Shown in pieces: positions 1 through 8,343 of a stretch of 26,694 nt of DNA; the first letter of the stretch is position 1; every line of letters begins with the position of its first letter. Under the pieces are notes generated by a model. The model saw nothing but the letters and a program-made list of their open reading frames with translations, was not told the origin of the DNA and did no database searches. The DNA comes from DASUFE01 sp036274675 (GTDB taxonomy: Bacteria > Pseudomonadota > Gammaproteobacteria > HTCC5015), in contig DASUFE010000052.1 of NCBI GenBank assembly GCA_036274675.1, positions 1-26,694 of the forward strand, written 5' to 3'. Made by a program: the position numbers and the translations under genes.

Positions 1-251
1 CGGCTGACGATGCCGGGCCTGTAGCCCAGCTTCTTCAAGTGCTCGGCCAACCAGATCACCAGCGGAGTCTTGCCGGTGCCGCCGACCGTGATATTGCCGA
101 TAACGATCACTGGCACCGGGAATTTGCGCACCCGCAACAGACCCGAATGATAGAGAAAGCGGCGCAGGCCGACGATTACGCCAAACAGGTAACCGAGGGG
201 CGCCAGCAGCTGGGCAAACGGATGATAACCGTACCACAGGGTTTCCCACAT
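1..251 (-). CDS. lpxK: Tetraacyldisaccharide 4'-kinase LpxK, N-terminal part (domain of the MsbA ORF or internally started)
   Basis: LpxK phosphorylates the 4' position of the tetraacyl disaccharide 1-phosphate to give lipid IVA, at the inner face of the cytoplasmic membrane. The visible 83 residues begin MWETLWYGYHPFAQLL, matching the family's usual N-terminus. An N-terminal hydrophobic membrane-contact helix follows, then the LpxK P-loop GNITVGGTGKTP near residue 50 and the start of the GIVSR segment. The rest lies outside the window. The ATG at 251 is in frame with msbA, with no stop in between. A GGAG sequence five bases upstream of this ATG is a good ribosome-binding site, so separate LpxK could be made by internal initiation even if the fusion is also translated. 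The identification as LpxK is firm; whether the protein is free or fused is open. Confidence 0.88.
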   Translation of the reverse strand, partial: MWETLWYGYHPFAQLLAPLGYLFGVIVGLRRFLYHSGLLRVRKFPVPVIVIGNITVGGTGKTPLVIWLAEHLKKLGYRPGIVS

Positions 252-2102
252 TGAAGCTCCGGGTTTTTCCGCGAGAAAATTATGCTGCGCCATGGGATAG
301 AGCATATGCTGCATGGACTCCTCAGCGACCGGCTCGTAACTGGCGGCGATGCCGTCTGCGTCGAACTGCAAGGCATGCAGCGAGGCATAATGGCCCTTTT
401 TCGCGAGCAGCTCGCGGTGCGAGCCCTGCTCCACGATCCGCCCGTGGTCCAGCACCAGGATGCGGCCGGCTTTCTCGATAGTGGAGAGCCGGTGCGCGAT
501 CATGATGGTGGTCCTGTTCTTCATCAGACGGTCCAGCGCGCGCTGGATCTGCTTTTCCGATTCCGAATCCAGCGCCGAGGTCGCCTCGTCCAGAATCAGG
601 ATCGGCGCGTCTTTCAGAATGGCGCGGGCGATCGCTATTCGCTGGCGCTGCCCGCCGGACAGCAGGACGCCGTCCTCGCCGACGATAGTATCGAAACCCT
701 CGGGCAAGTGCTCGATAAAATCGAGGGCGTAGGCGGCTTTCGCCGCCTCCCTGATATCCTCGCGGCTGACCTTGGCCAGGCGCCCGTAGGCGATGTTGTT
801 GGCCACAGTATCATTGAACAAGGTGACATGCTGGCTGACCAACGCGATTTGATCGCGCAGGTTTTGCAAGCGGTACTCGTTAATATCGTACCCGTCCAGC
901 AGAACCTTGCCCTCGGCCACTTCATAAAAGCGCGGTAGCAGCTTCACAAGAGTCGATTTACCGCTGCCTGAGCGGCCGACCAGGGCGATGGTCTCGCCCG
1001 GCTCCGCGACGAAGGAGATTTCATCCAGCACCCTGCCCTTGGCCGGGTTGTAGCTGAAATTCACATTCCGGAACTCAATGCGCCCGTCGGCGCGTGTTAC
1101 CTCAAGAGTACCGGTGTCTTTTTCCGATTCAACGTCCAGCATCGCGAAAATCGACTGCGCGCCCGCAATGCCTTTCTGCAGCTGGCCATTGATATTCGTG
1201 ATATTTTTTAAGGAGGGAAACATCCGCACCATCGCCACCATGAAGGATGAGAACAGGCCCGGCGTAACATTGCCAAGATAGCCCGATGCCGCAAAATAAA
1301 TCACGCCCAGCAAGGCACTGGCGGCAATGGTCTGGATCATGGCGTCGCTCATGATGCGCGCCAAAGTCAGTTTCAGATTCTGCCGGTAGTTGTGCTCATT
1401 GGCGCCCCTGAAAGTCTCCAGTTCCTTGCGCTCGCCACCGAAAACCTTCACCACCTGGTGGCCGTCGATTGTTTCATTGGCGATATGGGTCACCACTCCC
1501 ACCGATTGCTGGATGCGCTTGCTGAGCTTGCGGAAACGGGAACTGACGGTATAAACAATGATCGCGATCGGCGGAATGAAAATGAAGAATACCGCGGCCA
1601 GTTTGTAATTCGTGTACAGCATGTAACTGATCATGGCGATGATGAGGACGGTATCCTTGATCAGCGTGGTGACCACGGTGGTGGAGGCTTCCGACACCTG
1701 CTCCACATTGTAGGAAAACATGGAAAGCAGTTCGCCCGAAGAACTCTTGTCGTACTCCGAGTTCGGCATCTTGAGCACCTTGCCGAACATCGCCATGCGC
1801 AGATCCTTGATGATGCCGCGGCCGGCCTTGGCCATGAAATATTCCATGATGAAAGTACCGCTGCTGCGGCAGACAATGATGGCCAGCATGCTGAGCAGTA
1901 TCTGCATGACCACGGCGTGCTGTTGGGTGATAAATACTTCATCAACCACAACCCGGAGGATCGCCGCCATCTTCACCTCGGCGATCGAATACACGACCAT
2001 ACCCAGAATGCCGAACAGAAATGCCGGCCGATAGGGACCCATGTAACTTATCAGGCGCCGATAAACGACGCTGCCGGAATAGGTGGGAACGGTTTCGGAC
2101 AT
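1..2102 (-). CDS. msbA: Lipid A flippase MsbA, apparently fused in frame to LpxK (3' end cut by window edge)
   Basis: The first 580 or so residues are a complete MsbA, the inner-membrane ABC exporter that flips lipid A-core to the periplasmic face using ATP. The membrane domain occupies about residues 15-320. The nucleotide-binding domain has a Walker A (GRSGSGKST, near residue 380), the ABC signature SGGQRQR, a Walker B ILILDEATSALD and the switch histidine in IAHRLST. The family's usual C-terminus (LHALQF, Phe at residue 580) is reached where E. coli MsbA, 582 residues long, ends. I read every codon from 2102 down to 1 and found no stop. The frame instead continues through about 35 residues of linker (rich in Ala, Glu and Met) into LpxK, whose natural Met is residue 618. 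The start ATG shares its A with the exbD stop (TGATG), so translation is coupled. Either this is a real fusion protein or LpxK is also made from its internal start; a lost stop by base error cannot be excluded. Confidence 0.9.
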   Translation of the reverse strand, partial: MSETVPTYSGSVVYRRLISYMGPYRPAFLFGILGMVVYSIAEVKMAAILRVVVDEVFITQQHAVVMQILLSMLAIIVCRSSGTFIMEYFMAKAGRGIIKDLRMAMFGKVLKMPNSEYDKSSSGELLSMFSYNVEQVSEASTTVVTTLIKDTVLIIAMISYMLYTNYKLAAVFFIFIPPIAIIVYTVSSRFRKLSKRIQQSVGVVTHIANETIDGHQVVKVFGGERKELETFRGANEHNYRQNLKLTLARIMSDAMIQTIAASALLGVIYFAASGYLGNVTPGLFSSFMVAMVRMFPSLKNITNINGQLQKGIAGAQSIFAMLDVESEKDTGTLEVTRADGRIEFRNVNFSYNPAKGRVLDEISFVAEPGETIALVGRSGSGKSTLVKLLPRFYEVAEGKVLLDGYDINEYRLQNLRDQIALVSQHVTLFNDTVANNIAYGRLAKVSREDIREAAKAAYALDFIEHLPEGFDTIVGEDGVLLSGGQRQRIAIARAILKDAPILILDEATSALDSESEKQIQRALDRLMKNRTTIMIAHRLSTIEKAGRILVLDHGRIVEQGSHRELLAKKGHYASLHALQFDADGIAASYEPVAEESMQHMLYPMAQHNFLAEKPGASMWETLWYGYHPFAQLLAPLGYLFGVIVGLRRFLYHSGLLRVRKFPVPVIVIGNITVGGTGKTPLVIWLAEHLKKLGYRPGIVS

Positions 2103-2527
2103 CAGTCTTGGGTTTGGGTGGTTGCGATCGAGAGACGCACCAGACCCAGCCGCGCGGCGGCATCCATGGCGATCACGACGAAATGGTGGGGAGTGCGTGC
2201 GTCGGCGCGAATTACCAACGACTGGTCCTTATGGCCGGCCGCCAGTTGCTGCAAGGCCTGCTGCAGGGTTTCGGGGCGGCTGTTAACCAGTTCGTTGCCG
2301 CCGACATAATAGCGCCCCTGCTCGTCGATGGCGATTTCAAGCGGCGCCTCGGCCGGCTGTGCCGCCTGCTGTGAAGCCGAAGGCAGTTTTATGCTGAGAC
2401 GCGCCTCCTTCGAAAAGCTGGTGGTGACCAGCAGGAAGATCAGCGTCATCAGCAGGACGTCGATCAGGGCGATCAGGTTGATTTCGGGCTCTTCGTCTTC
2501 GCGCGCGCCGGACGGACGGAAATCCAT
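2102..2527 (-). CDS. exbD: ExbD/TolR-family biopolymer transport protein
   Basis: This 141-residue protein belongs to the ExbD/TolR family, which with an ExbB/TolQ partner forms a proton-driven energising complex in the inner membrane. A short cytoplasmic N-terminus (MDFRPSGAREDEEPE) precedes a single membrane helix at about residues 16-38. The helix carries the conserved proton-pathway aspartate at position 23 (LIALIDVLLM). The rest is a periplasmic domain ending ATTQTQD. The gene lies 4 bases after exbB, and its TGA overlaps the msbA ATG by one base. No tonB is visible, so the outer-membrane partner is unknown. A TolR assignment is less likely because tolA, tolB and pal are absent. An exbB-exbD pair between comEC and msbA is a familiar arrangement in pseudomonads and relatives. 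Confidence 0.9.
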   Translation of the reverse strand: MDFRPSGAREDEEPEINLIALIDVLLMTLIFLLVTTSFSKEARLSIKLPSASQQAAQPAEAPLEIAIDEQGRYYVGGNELVNSRPETLQQALQQLAAGHKDQSLVIRADARTPHHFVVIAMDAAARLGLVRLSIATTQTQD

Positions 2528-2531
2528 GGAA

Positions 2532-3155
2532 TCACTTCTCCCGCACGGACTCGCGCCGGCCCTGCAGGATTTCGACCAGCCGGATCGCTTCGCTCTCCAT
2601 GTCGAGCAGCAGGTCGTTCACCCGGCCGCGGAAGTAGCGGTAGAAAATAAGGCTGGGTATGGCGACGATCAGGCCGCTTGCGGTCGCGACCAGCGACTGC
2701 GCGATGCCGTCCGCCACCACCGAGGGATCGCCGAGACCCTGGTGTCCGATACCGGAAAACATGGCGATCATCCCGAACACCGTACCGAGCAGCCCCATGA
2801 AAGGGGCGATAGCGGCGATAGTACCGAGCGTCCGCAGGTGGCGCTCGAGTTCGGGCACGGTATGCCGGCCGGCGTCCTGGATGGATTCCTTGAGAATCTC
2901 GCGGCTGGATTTGCGGTTCACCAGCCCCGCCGCCAGCACGCGGCCGAGCAGCGAACTTTCATAAATGGCGCGGATGCGGGCCTCGTCCAGTTCGTTATTC
3001 TGCACCCAGAGCCTGATCTGCTGGACCATGTTGGGCGGCGAAACCCGGTCGCGGCGCAAGGTCCAGAAACGTTCAATCACGATTCCAAGGGCGATTACCG
3101 AAGCCCCGATGATCGGCCACATTATCAAGCCACCGGCTTTAACAATCTCGAACAT
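2532..3155 (-). CDS. exbB: MotA/TolQ/ExbB-family proton channel protein
   Basis: This 207-residue protein is the ExbB/TolQ-type partner of the ExbD protein encoded just downstream. The N-terminus (MFEIVKAGGLIMWPIIGASVIALGIVIERF) is the first membrane helix. A cytoplasmic helical loop follows, then two more helices: the TLGTIAAIAPFMGLLGTVFGMI segment and the GIAQSLVATASGLIVAIPSLIFY segment. These contain the family's conserved small-residue and Thr/Ser positions near residues 115-185. Together the pair should conduct protons to energise an outer-membrane process. The gene is the second in a minus-strand run, 55 bases after comEC, and has no separate promoter that I can recognise. Length and topology fit ExbB better than MotA. 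Confidence 0.92.
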   Translation of the reverse strand: MFEIVKAGGLIMWPIIGASVIALGIVIERFWTLRRDRVSPPNMVQQIRLWVQNNELDEARIRAIYESSLLGRVLAAGLVNRKSSREILKESIQDAGRHTVPELERHLRTLGTIAAIAPFMGLLGTVFGMIAMFSGIGHQGLGDPSVVADGIAQSLVATASGLIVAIPSLIFYRYFRGRVNDLLLDMESEAIRLVEILQGRRESVREK

Positions 3156-3210
3156 GACAGTCCCGCTTTAAATTCAGCCCGCATGATACTGGATTTCAAG
3201 GGTAAAATCT

Positions 3211-5637
3211 TCAGTCTCCCGGAAGCGGGATATGCTGCCAGTAACGGCGGCCGGCCTGGCGGTACAGCACCGGTTCGGCGACCCCGAGCGCATGATCAAG
3301 CCTGAACTCGACCGCTCCGGTGTATCCGGTTACCAGCAGCCTGGCGCCCGCCTCGCGGTAACGGGCGGCAACGTCCGCCGCGGGGAAGCCATAACGGTTG
3401 CGGTAATCAGCGGTCGCTACCGCATAGCGCGGATGCACGGCGGCAACAAAGTCCGGAGTCGAGGAAGAACGGCTGCCATGATGCGGCAACAGCAGAATAT
3501 CGGCCGGATGCAGGCCGCTTTCCGAGAGCAAGTACTCTTCCACTTCCCGTTCAATATCACCTGGCAGCAGGATGGCGCCTCCCGGAGTTTCGATGCTGAG
3601 CACACAGGAGGCATTATTGCCCCGCGCAGTAGAATCGGGCGCAGGCGCGAGTATTTCAAAGCTGACACCGTCCCACTGCCAGCGCTGCCCCCTTCCGCAA
3701 GGCCCGGCGGACGGCAGCGCCTGCGGATAGCGCGCAGGTTCTCCGGCCAGTACCCTGCGCGCGGGTATCGCCCGCAGCACGGCTTCCACTCCGCCCTGGT
3801 GGTCATTGTCGGAATGCGACACCACCAGCATATCCAGCACGCGCACGCCTTGCGCTCGTAAATAGGGTACGACCACGGCGGAACCGGCGTCGAAATCCCG
3901 GCTGAAACGGGGACCCGTGTCATACAGCAGCACATGCCGCCGGGTACGCACAACCGCAGCCGTGCCCTGACCCACATCCAGCACCGTCAGCCAGGCATCC
4001 CCCTCGGCGGGAGGGCCCGGCGGCTGATGCCAGAACACCGGCAACAGACAGGCGATACCCGCCCAGCGGGCAGGCACTCCACGCGGCGCCAACAGCCAGA
4101 GGAGACCGCACACCGCCAGCGCCAGCAGCGCGGGCGGCGGTGGATACTGGGACCATTGCCCATACGGCAGCGCCGCCAGCCACTGCAACACCTGCCACAG
4201 CCATTGCAGCAATAGCGCGGCGGCTGTAAACAGCGAAACGGCTGCGATCTGATTGATAAAAGCGGCGGCCGCCGCCAGCAATATCAGCGGCACGACGATG
4301 CAGCTCACCAGAGGTATCGCGATGAAATTGGCGAGCGTGGCTGTGAGCGCGGTGCGGCCGAACCAGAACAGTGTCAGCGGAATCAGCGCGGGCACCAGGG
4401 CGAGCTGCACGAACCCCCAGCGATACAGGCCGCGCCGCCATCCGGCCGCGCGCCACTCCGTCTTTTTTGATCTGAAGCGCCCGCTCAACAAATACACCAG
4501 CACCGCCACGGCACTGAAGGACAGCCAGAAGCTGACATTGTTGAGGGCGAAAGGATCGAAGGCGACCACCAGCGCAAGCGCAGTCAGCAGGGATTGCCAG
4601 GGACGCAGCAATCGATAAAAGAACAACGCGCAAAACACCACCGACAGCATCAGCAGCGAACGGACCGTTGGCAGGGAAAATCCCGCGAGCGCGCAATAAA
4701 CTAGCGCACTGCATAAACCGGCTGTCGCAGCCGTACGCTGAGCGGGCCATAGCGGATAGCGCGTGGCGAACCGGGACAGCAGCCCCGCGTGCAGCCAGAA
4801 CGCCAGCCAGCAGCACAGGCCCGCCACCATGCTGATATGCAGCCCCGATATCGAAATCAGGTGAGTGGTGCCGGTATCCGCCAACAGTTGCCATTGCTCG
4901 CGCGTGATATCACTCTGATAGCCGATGGCGAGGGCGCTGATCAGCCCCGTATATGCGCCCGCGGGGGCCAGCGCGCGGATGCGCGACAGAATGGAATGGC
5001 GGAGTCGCTGCAGAATGAATCTTCCACTTGCAGCGCGCAGACGCTGGTTGCCGTCGCCGCGTACATAACCGGTGGCCCTGATCCCCTGCCCGCATAGCAA
5101 GGCTTCATAATCGAAAGTTCCGGGGTTCATGAAGCCGTGCGCCGGCTTGAGGCGTACTTTCAGGCGCCAGTACTCGCCAGGAAGCGGCGACTGCCGGGGC
5201 GAAGTGGCGGAATCGTACCAGCTGAGCCGCAGCAGCCGTGGCAGTCCAGCCGCAAGATCCTGGCTTATATCCGGATAGGCCATCACTGCAAAATCAAAAC
5301 GCAGCCCGCGTTCATGCGTATCCGGAATGGTGGCGATATAGCCTTCAACCCCAAGATCGCGGCCCGCCAGATCTTCGGGCAGAACAGTGTGCAGGCGCCA
5401 GTTGCCCCAGAACACGGCGCAACAGATCCCTAACAGGGCCGCGTACAACCCGCGATAACGCGGCCAACGCCGCCAACACACCAGCAATGCTCCGCCGCAC
5501 AAACACCAGCCGGATGCGGGCAAAGCGGCCCATCGCTGCACCCATAAAGCACCGCCTACAAAAGCACATATGATTGCGGCGCGTGATACGGTTGTAATAC
5601 CGGCGGCAAAACCGGTCCTGCTGTACGTTGCTTGCAC
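3211..5637 (-). CDS. comEC: DNA uptake channel ComEC/Rec2
   Basis: ComEC is the inner-membrane channel that takes single-stranded DNA into the cytoplasm during natural transformation. The 808-residue product has all three family parts. An N-terminal membrane/OB-like region (DUF4131 type) spans about residues 20-190. The Competence membrane domain spans about 220-500 and carries GTTHLISISGLHISMVAGL. A C-terminal metallo-beta-lactamase-like domain starts near 545, with the metal motif SHSDNDHQGG and a later LLPHHGSRSSS. Length is normal and no key motif is missing, so the gene looks functional. It starts at GTG, with an AGGG sequence just upstream. It heads the comEC-exbB-exbD-msbA-lpxK run and is divergent from the DUF2062 gene. 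Other transformation genes are not in this window, so competence is inferred only. Confidence 0.95.
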   Translation of the reverse strand: MQATYSRTGFAAGITTVSRAAIICAFVGGALWVQRWAALPASGWCLCGGALLVCWRRWPRYRGLYAALLGICCAVFWGNWRLHTVLPEDLAGRDLGVEGYIATIPDTHERGLRFDFAVMAYPDISQDLAAGLPRLLRLSWYDSATSPRQSPLPGEYWRLKVRLKPAHGFMNPGTFDYEALLCGQGIRATGYVRGDGNQRLRAASGRFILQRLRHSILSRIRALAPAGAYTGLISALAIGYQSDITREQWQLLADTGTTHLISISGLHISMVAGLCCWLAFWLHAGLLSRFATRYPLWPAQRTAATAGLCSALVYCALAGFSLPTVRSLLMLSVVFCALFFYRLLRPWQSLLTALALVVAFDPFALNNVSFWLSFSAVAVLVYLLSGRFRSKKTEWRAAGWRRGLYRWGFVQLALVPALIPLTLFWFGRTALTATLANFIAIPLVSCIVVPLILLAAAAAFINQIAAVSLFTAAALLLQWLWQVLQWLAALPYGQWSQYPPPPALLALAVCGLLWLLAPRGVPARWAGIACLLPVFWHQPPGPPAEGDAWLTVLDVGQGTAAVVRTRRHVLLYDTGPRFSRDFDAGSAVVVPYLRAQGVRVLDMLVVSHSDNDHQGGVEAVLRAIPARRVLAGEPARYPQALPSAGPCGRGQRWQWDGVSFEILAPAPDSTARGNNASCVLSIETPGGAILLPGDIEREVEEYLLSESGLHPADILLLPHHGSRSSSTPDFVAAVHPRYAVATADYRNRYGFPAADVAARYREAGARLLVTGYTGAVEFRLDHALGVAEPVLYRQAGRRYWQHIPLPGD

Positions 5638-5676
5638 TCCGCCCTGGTTCCCTGTACGCCCGCATTGCGGGCTAAA

Positions 5677-5706
5677 TTGCCATTCTAGTCGGCAACTCGT
5701 TACAAT
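5677..5706 (+). promoter_or_regulatory. Sigma-70-like promoter for the DUF2062 gene
   Basis: A -35-like TTGCCA (5677-5682) and a -10-like TACAAT (5701-5706) are separated by 18 bases. They lie 30 bases before the GTG start of the DUF2062 gene, in the divergent gap with comEC. No operator is evident. Confidence 0.5.
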
Positions 5707-5735
5707 GCGTCATACAAAAGGTCAACCTCATCTCC

Positions 5736-6374
5736 GTGCCTGTCAAACGCCTTAAAAAATACCTCCCGACCGCGGAACAGATCCGAAACGAGAAATCGTT
5801 GCAGTTCCTCGGTCAGTTACTGCACGATCCGAATCTCTGGCACCTGAACCGCTATTCCGTATGCGGAGCTTTCGGTATCGGTCTGTTCACGGCTTACATG
5901 CCAATACCCTTTCAGACGCTGCCGGCGGCGCTGCTGGCGATCGCGTTCCGCGTCAATCTTCCGATCGCGGTCATGCTGGTCTGGATCAGCAATCCGCTGA
6001 CCATACCCCCCATGTTCTATATGGCCTATGAAGTCGGGGCGAAGCTGACCGGGGCCGATATGTCTCACTTCCAGTTCGAGCCCAGCCTCGACTGGCTGTT
6101 CCTCGAACTCGGCGCGCGCTGGCGCCCATTCCTGGCGGGATGCCTCTTCATGGGATCCCTGTTGGGGCTGGCGGGATTTTTCGGCATGCACTTATTGTGG
6201 CGACTGCACCTGATACAGCGCATCAAGGAACGCAAGCTGCTGCGAAATCTCGGCATCAACCGTTTCGCGCTGCGCAAGGACAAGGGGAACACGGATAAAA
6301 CCAGGGGCGAGCCGGGCAAAAGTCACGGCGACAGCGGCAAGAGCAGTTCCAGAAAAACCGGCCGCGGCAAGTAA
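5736..6374 (+). CDS. DUF2062 domain inner-membrane protein
   Basis: This 212-residue protein belongs to the DUF2062 family, whose function is not established. A basic N-terminus (MPVKRLKKYLPTAEQI) leads to RYSVCGAFGIGLFTAYMPIP. The conserved proline-rich core ISNPLTIPPMFYMAYEVG lies near residues 88-105, and a further hydrophobic segment around residues 128-155. The last 50 residues are hydrophilic and rich in Lys, Arg, Gly and Ser, a tail likely to lie in the cytoplasm. The start codon is GTG at 5736, the first start after the promoter. Members are often found beside comEC, as here, but divergent transcription means no shared operon. The assignment to the family is good; the role is unknown. 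Confidence 0.88.
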   Translation: MPVKRLKKYLPTAEQIRNEKSLQFLGQLLHDPNLWHLNRYSVCGAFGIGLFTAYMPIPFQTLPAALLAIAFRVNLPIAVMLVWISNPLTIPPMFYMAYEVGAKLTGADMSHFQFEPSLDWLFLELGARWRPFLAGCLFMGSLLGLAGFFGMHLLWRLHLIQRIKERKLLRNLGINRFALRKDKGNTDKTRGEPGKSHGDSGKSSSRKTGRGK

Positions 6375-6393
6375 TCGGCGAACAATAATCAAT

Positions 6394-6418
6394 GAACGCC
6401 GTGCATTAATTGGCGTTC
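6394..6418. terminator. Inverted repeat between convergent DUF2062 gene and lolD
   Basis: GAACGCC (6394-6400) and GGCGTTC (6412-6418) form a 7-base stem with an 11-base AT-rich loop in the 45-base gap between two converging genes. There is no strong T-run on either side, so it is only a weak bidirectional terminator candidate. Confidence 0.35.
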
Positions 6419-6419
6419 G

Positions 6420-7100
6420 CTAGGTTTGCAAGCGTCCGTTTTGCAAAGTGTGCACGCTCTGCATACGCCGCGCCAACCCGAGATCGTGCGTCACGATGAT
6501 CATGGCCGTGCCCTGCGTGGCATTCAGCTCCAGCATCAAATCATAAATCTGCGCCGCATTGCGCTGGTCCAGGTTGCCGGTAGGTTCGTCCGCCAGTATG
6601 CAAGCCGGTTTTGTCACCAGCGCCCGCGCCACCGCTGCCCGCTGGCGCTCGCCGCCCGAGAGTTCCGCCGGCTTATGTTCCAGCCTCTGCTCGAGGCCGA
6701 CCTGGCGCAGCAACTCGAAGGCCCGCGTCCGCGCCTCGTCCACCGGCGCGCCGCGAATCAGCAAAGGCATCGAGACGTTTTCGAGCGCGGTGAATTCCGG
6801 CAGCAGATGATGGAACTGGTAGACAAAGCCCAGCATCCGGTTGCGCACGCGCCCGCACTCGGCATCGGAAAGCCCGACAATATCGCGGTCACCGATCAGA
6901 ACGGAACCCGCGCTCGGCCGATCGAGGCCGCCCAGCAGATGCAGCAAGGTGCTCTTGCCGGAACCGGAAGCGCCCACCACGGCCAGCTGCTGCCCGGCAT
7001 AAAGCTTCAGATCCACCGATTTCAACACTTCCACCGGCGCGCCGATCTCGGTGAAAGTCTTTGCCAGCCCGCGGCATTCAAGTACGAGCGGATTACTCAT
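6420..7100 (-). CDS. lolD: Lipoprotein-releasing ABC transporter ATPase LolD
   Basis: LolD is the cytoplasmic ATPase of the Lol complex, which extracts outer-membrane lipoproteins from the inner membrane and hands them to LolA. The 226-residue product has Walker A GASGSGKSTLLHLLGG, the Q-loop region (GFVYQFHHLLPEFTALENV), the signature LSGGERQR and Walker B CILADEPTGNLD. The FHHLLPEF segment is typical of LolD rather than of other MacB-like ATPases. I chose the ATG at 7100 (MSNPLVLECRGLAKTF) because it fits the family N-terminus. It also gives an 8-base overlap (ATGAGTAA) with the end of the permease gene. An upstream in-frame start at 7175 would add 25 basic residues lying inside the permease gene and is unlikely. 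Confidence 0.95.
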   Translation of the reverse strand: MSNPLVLECRGLAKTFTEIGAPVEVLKSVDLKLYAGQQLAVVGASGSGKSTLLHLLGGLDRPSAGSVLIGDRDIVGLSDAECGRVRNRMLGFVYQFHHLLPEFTALENVSMPLLIRGAPVDEARTRAFELLRQVGLEQRLEHKPAELSGGERQRAAVARALVTKPACILADEPTGNLDQRNAAQIYDLMLELNATQGTAMIIVTHDLGLARRMQSVHTLQNGRLQT

Positions 7101-8343
7101 ACCGGAGCGCCTCCGCCGGCTGTATCTTGGCCGCGCGCCAGGCTGGATACAGGGTCGCCAGTACCGAAAGCACAAATGAAACCAGGCCTACGACTCCGAC
7201 ATCGGACCAATGCAGGTCCGAAGGCAGCTTGCTGATGTAGTAAACGTCGGGCGAAAGAAATTTGACATGGAAGATCTGTTCCAGAAACGCCACGATCTGC
7301 TCCGCGTTCAGCGCCAGCAAGGCGCCGAAAACGACTCCGCAGAAAGCTCCCACAAAGCCGATCACGACCCCCTGAATAATGAATATCTTCATCACACCCG
7401 CGGGCGACAGGCCGAGCGTGCGCAGGATGGCGATATCGCTCTGCTTGTCCGTCACCACCATCACCAGTGTGGACACGATATTGAACACGGCCACGGTAAG
7501 GATCAGCGTCAGGATGACGAACATCACATGCTTTTCCATCTCCACCGCCTTGAAGAAATTCACATGCTGGCGCGTCCAGTCGCTGATCCAGTAATGCCCT
7601 TCCAGTGTTTCCGCGAGTTCGGCGGCCACTTCGCGCGCCTGCATCATATCACTCAACTTAAGACGCACCCCGCTGACGCCGGCATCGCCCACGCGCATCA
7701 GGGCGGCGGCGTCCTGCATATGCAGCAGGGCCAGCGCGCGGTCGTATATTTCCATGCCGACTTCGAATATGCCGACCACGGTGAAACGACGCATGCGCGG
7801 CAACACGCCTACCGGGGTGACATTCGCCTGCGGGGTAATGAGAATGACAGCGTCGCCCACCCCCACGCCCATCAGCATCGCCAGCTCGCGACCGAGCACG
7901 ATGCCGTACTTTCCGGGTTCGAGACCGCGCAGGTCGCCCTCGACCATTTTTTCACCGACTTCCGAAACCGTCGTCTCATATTCGGGTAACACGCCGCGGA
8001 TCGAAACGCCGTGTACACTTGAGCCGCTCTTCATCAGCCCCTCGCCCTCGATGTAGGGCGCGGCCCCGATCACCAGCGGATTTTGTTTCGCCTGCTCTAT
8101 AAGCTTCTCCCAATCCGGAATTCCGTCGTCGACGGGGCTGATCGTGGCGTGGGATACCATGCCCAGGATGCGCTCGCGCAGCTCTTTTTCAAACCCGTTC
8201 ATCACGGACAGGACGGTAATGAGAGTGGCCACGCCGATGGCGATGCCGAGAATGGAAATGACCGATATAAAGGAAATAAAATGGTTACGCCGCTTGGCCC
8301 GCGTGTAACGTAATCCGATAAAGAATTCCAACGGATAAAACAT
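7093..8343 (-). CDS. lolC: Lipoprotein-releasing permease, LolC/LolF type
   Basis: This 416-residue protein is the membrane subunit that works with LolD to release lipoproteins towards LolA. It has the usual layout. TM1 lies near residues 24-48 (FISVISILGIAIGVATLITVLSV). A large periplasmic domain spans about 50-265. Three C-terminal helices follow, starting at MFVILTLILTVAVFNIVSTLVMVVT and ending TLYPAWRAAKIQPAEALRYE. The stretch ITPQANVTPVGVLPRM in the periplasmic domain is where the LolA-binding Hook lies in LolC. Only one permease gene is present and no lolE follows lolD, so the complex may be a LolF-type homodimer, as in many non-enteric gammaproteobacteria. A second permease gene elsewhere would change this. 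The start ATG follows GAGATAGG at a spacing of four bases. Confidence 0.93.
   Translation of the reverse strand: MFYPLEFFIGLRYTRAKRRNHFISFISVISILGIAIGVATLITVLSVMNGFEKELRERILGMVSHATISPVDDGIPDWEKLIEQAKQNPLVIGAAPYIEGEGLMKSGSSVHGVSIRGVLPEYETTVSEVGEKMVEGDLRGLEPGKYGIVLGRELAMLMGVGVGDAVILITPQANVTPVGVLPRMRRFTVVGIFEVGMEIYDRALALLHMQDAAALMRVGDAGVSGVRLKLSDMMQAREVAAELAETLEGHYWISDWTRQHVNFFKAVEMEKHVMFVILTLILTVAVFNIVSTLVMVVTDKQSDIAILRTLGLSPAGVMKIFIIQGVVIGFVGAFCGVVFGALLALNAEQIVAFLEQIFHVKFLSPDVYYISKLPSDLHWSDVGVVGLVSFVLSVLATLYPAWRAAKIQPAEALRYE

Noticed and set aside
2102..3155. TolQ-TolR rather than ExbB-ExbD
   Set aside because: No tolA, tolB, pal or ybgC nearby, and the comEC/msbA context is that of the exbB-exbD-type pair; function is energisation in either case.
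1392..3305. Large plus-strand open frames (305 and 325 codons) opposite msbA, exbD and exbB
   Set aside because: Shadow frames of well-identified minus-strand genes; their translations look like low-complexity His/Arg/Asp mixtures.
7101..7175. Longer lolD start adding 25 residues
   Set aside because: The extra sequence is the reverse-frame reading of the permease gene's end, is not LolD-like, and loses the usual 8-base overlap.
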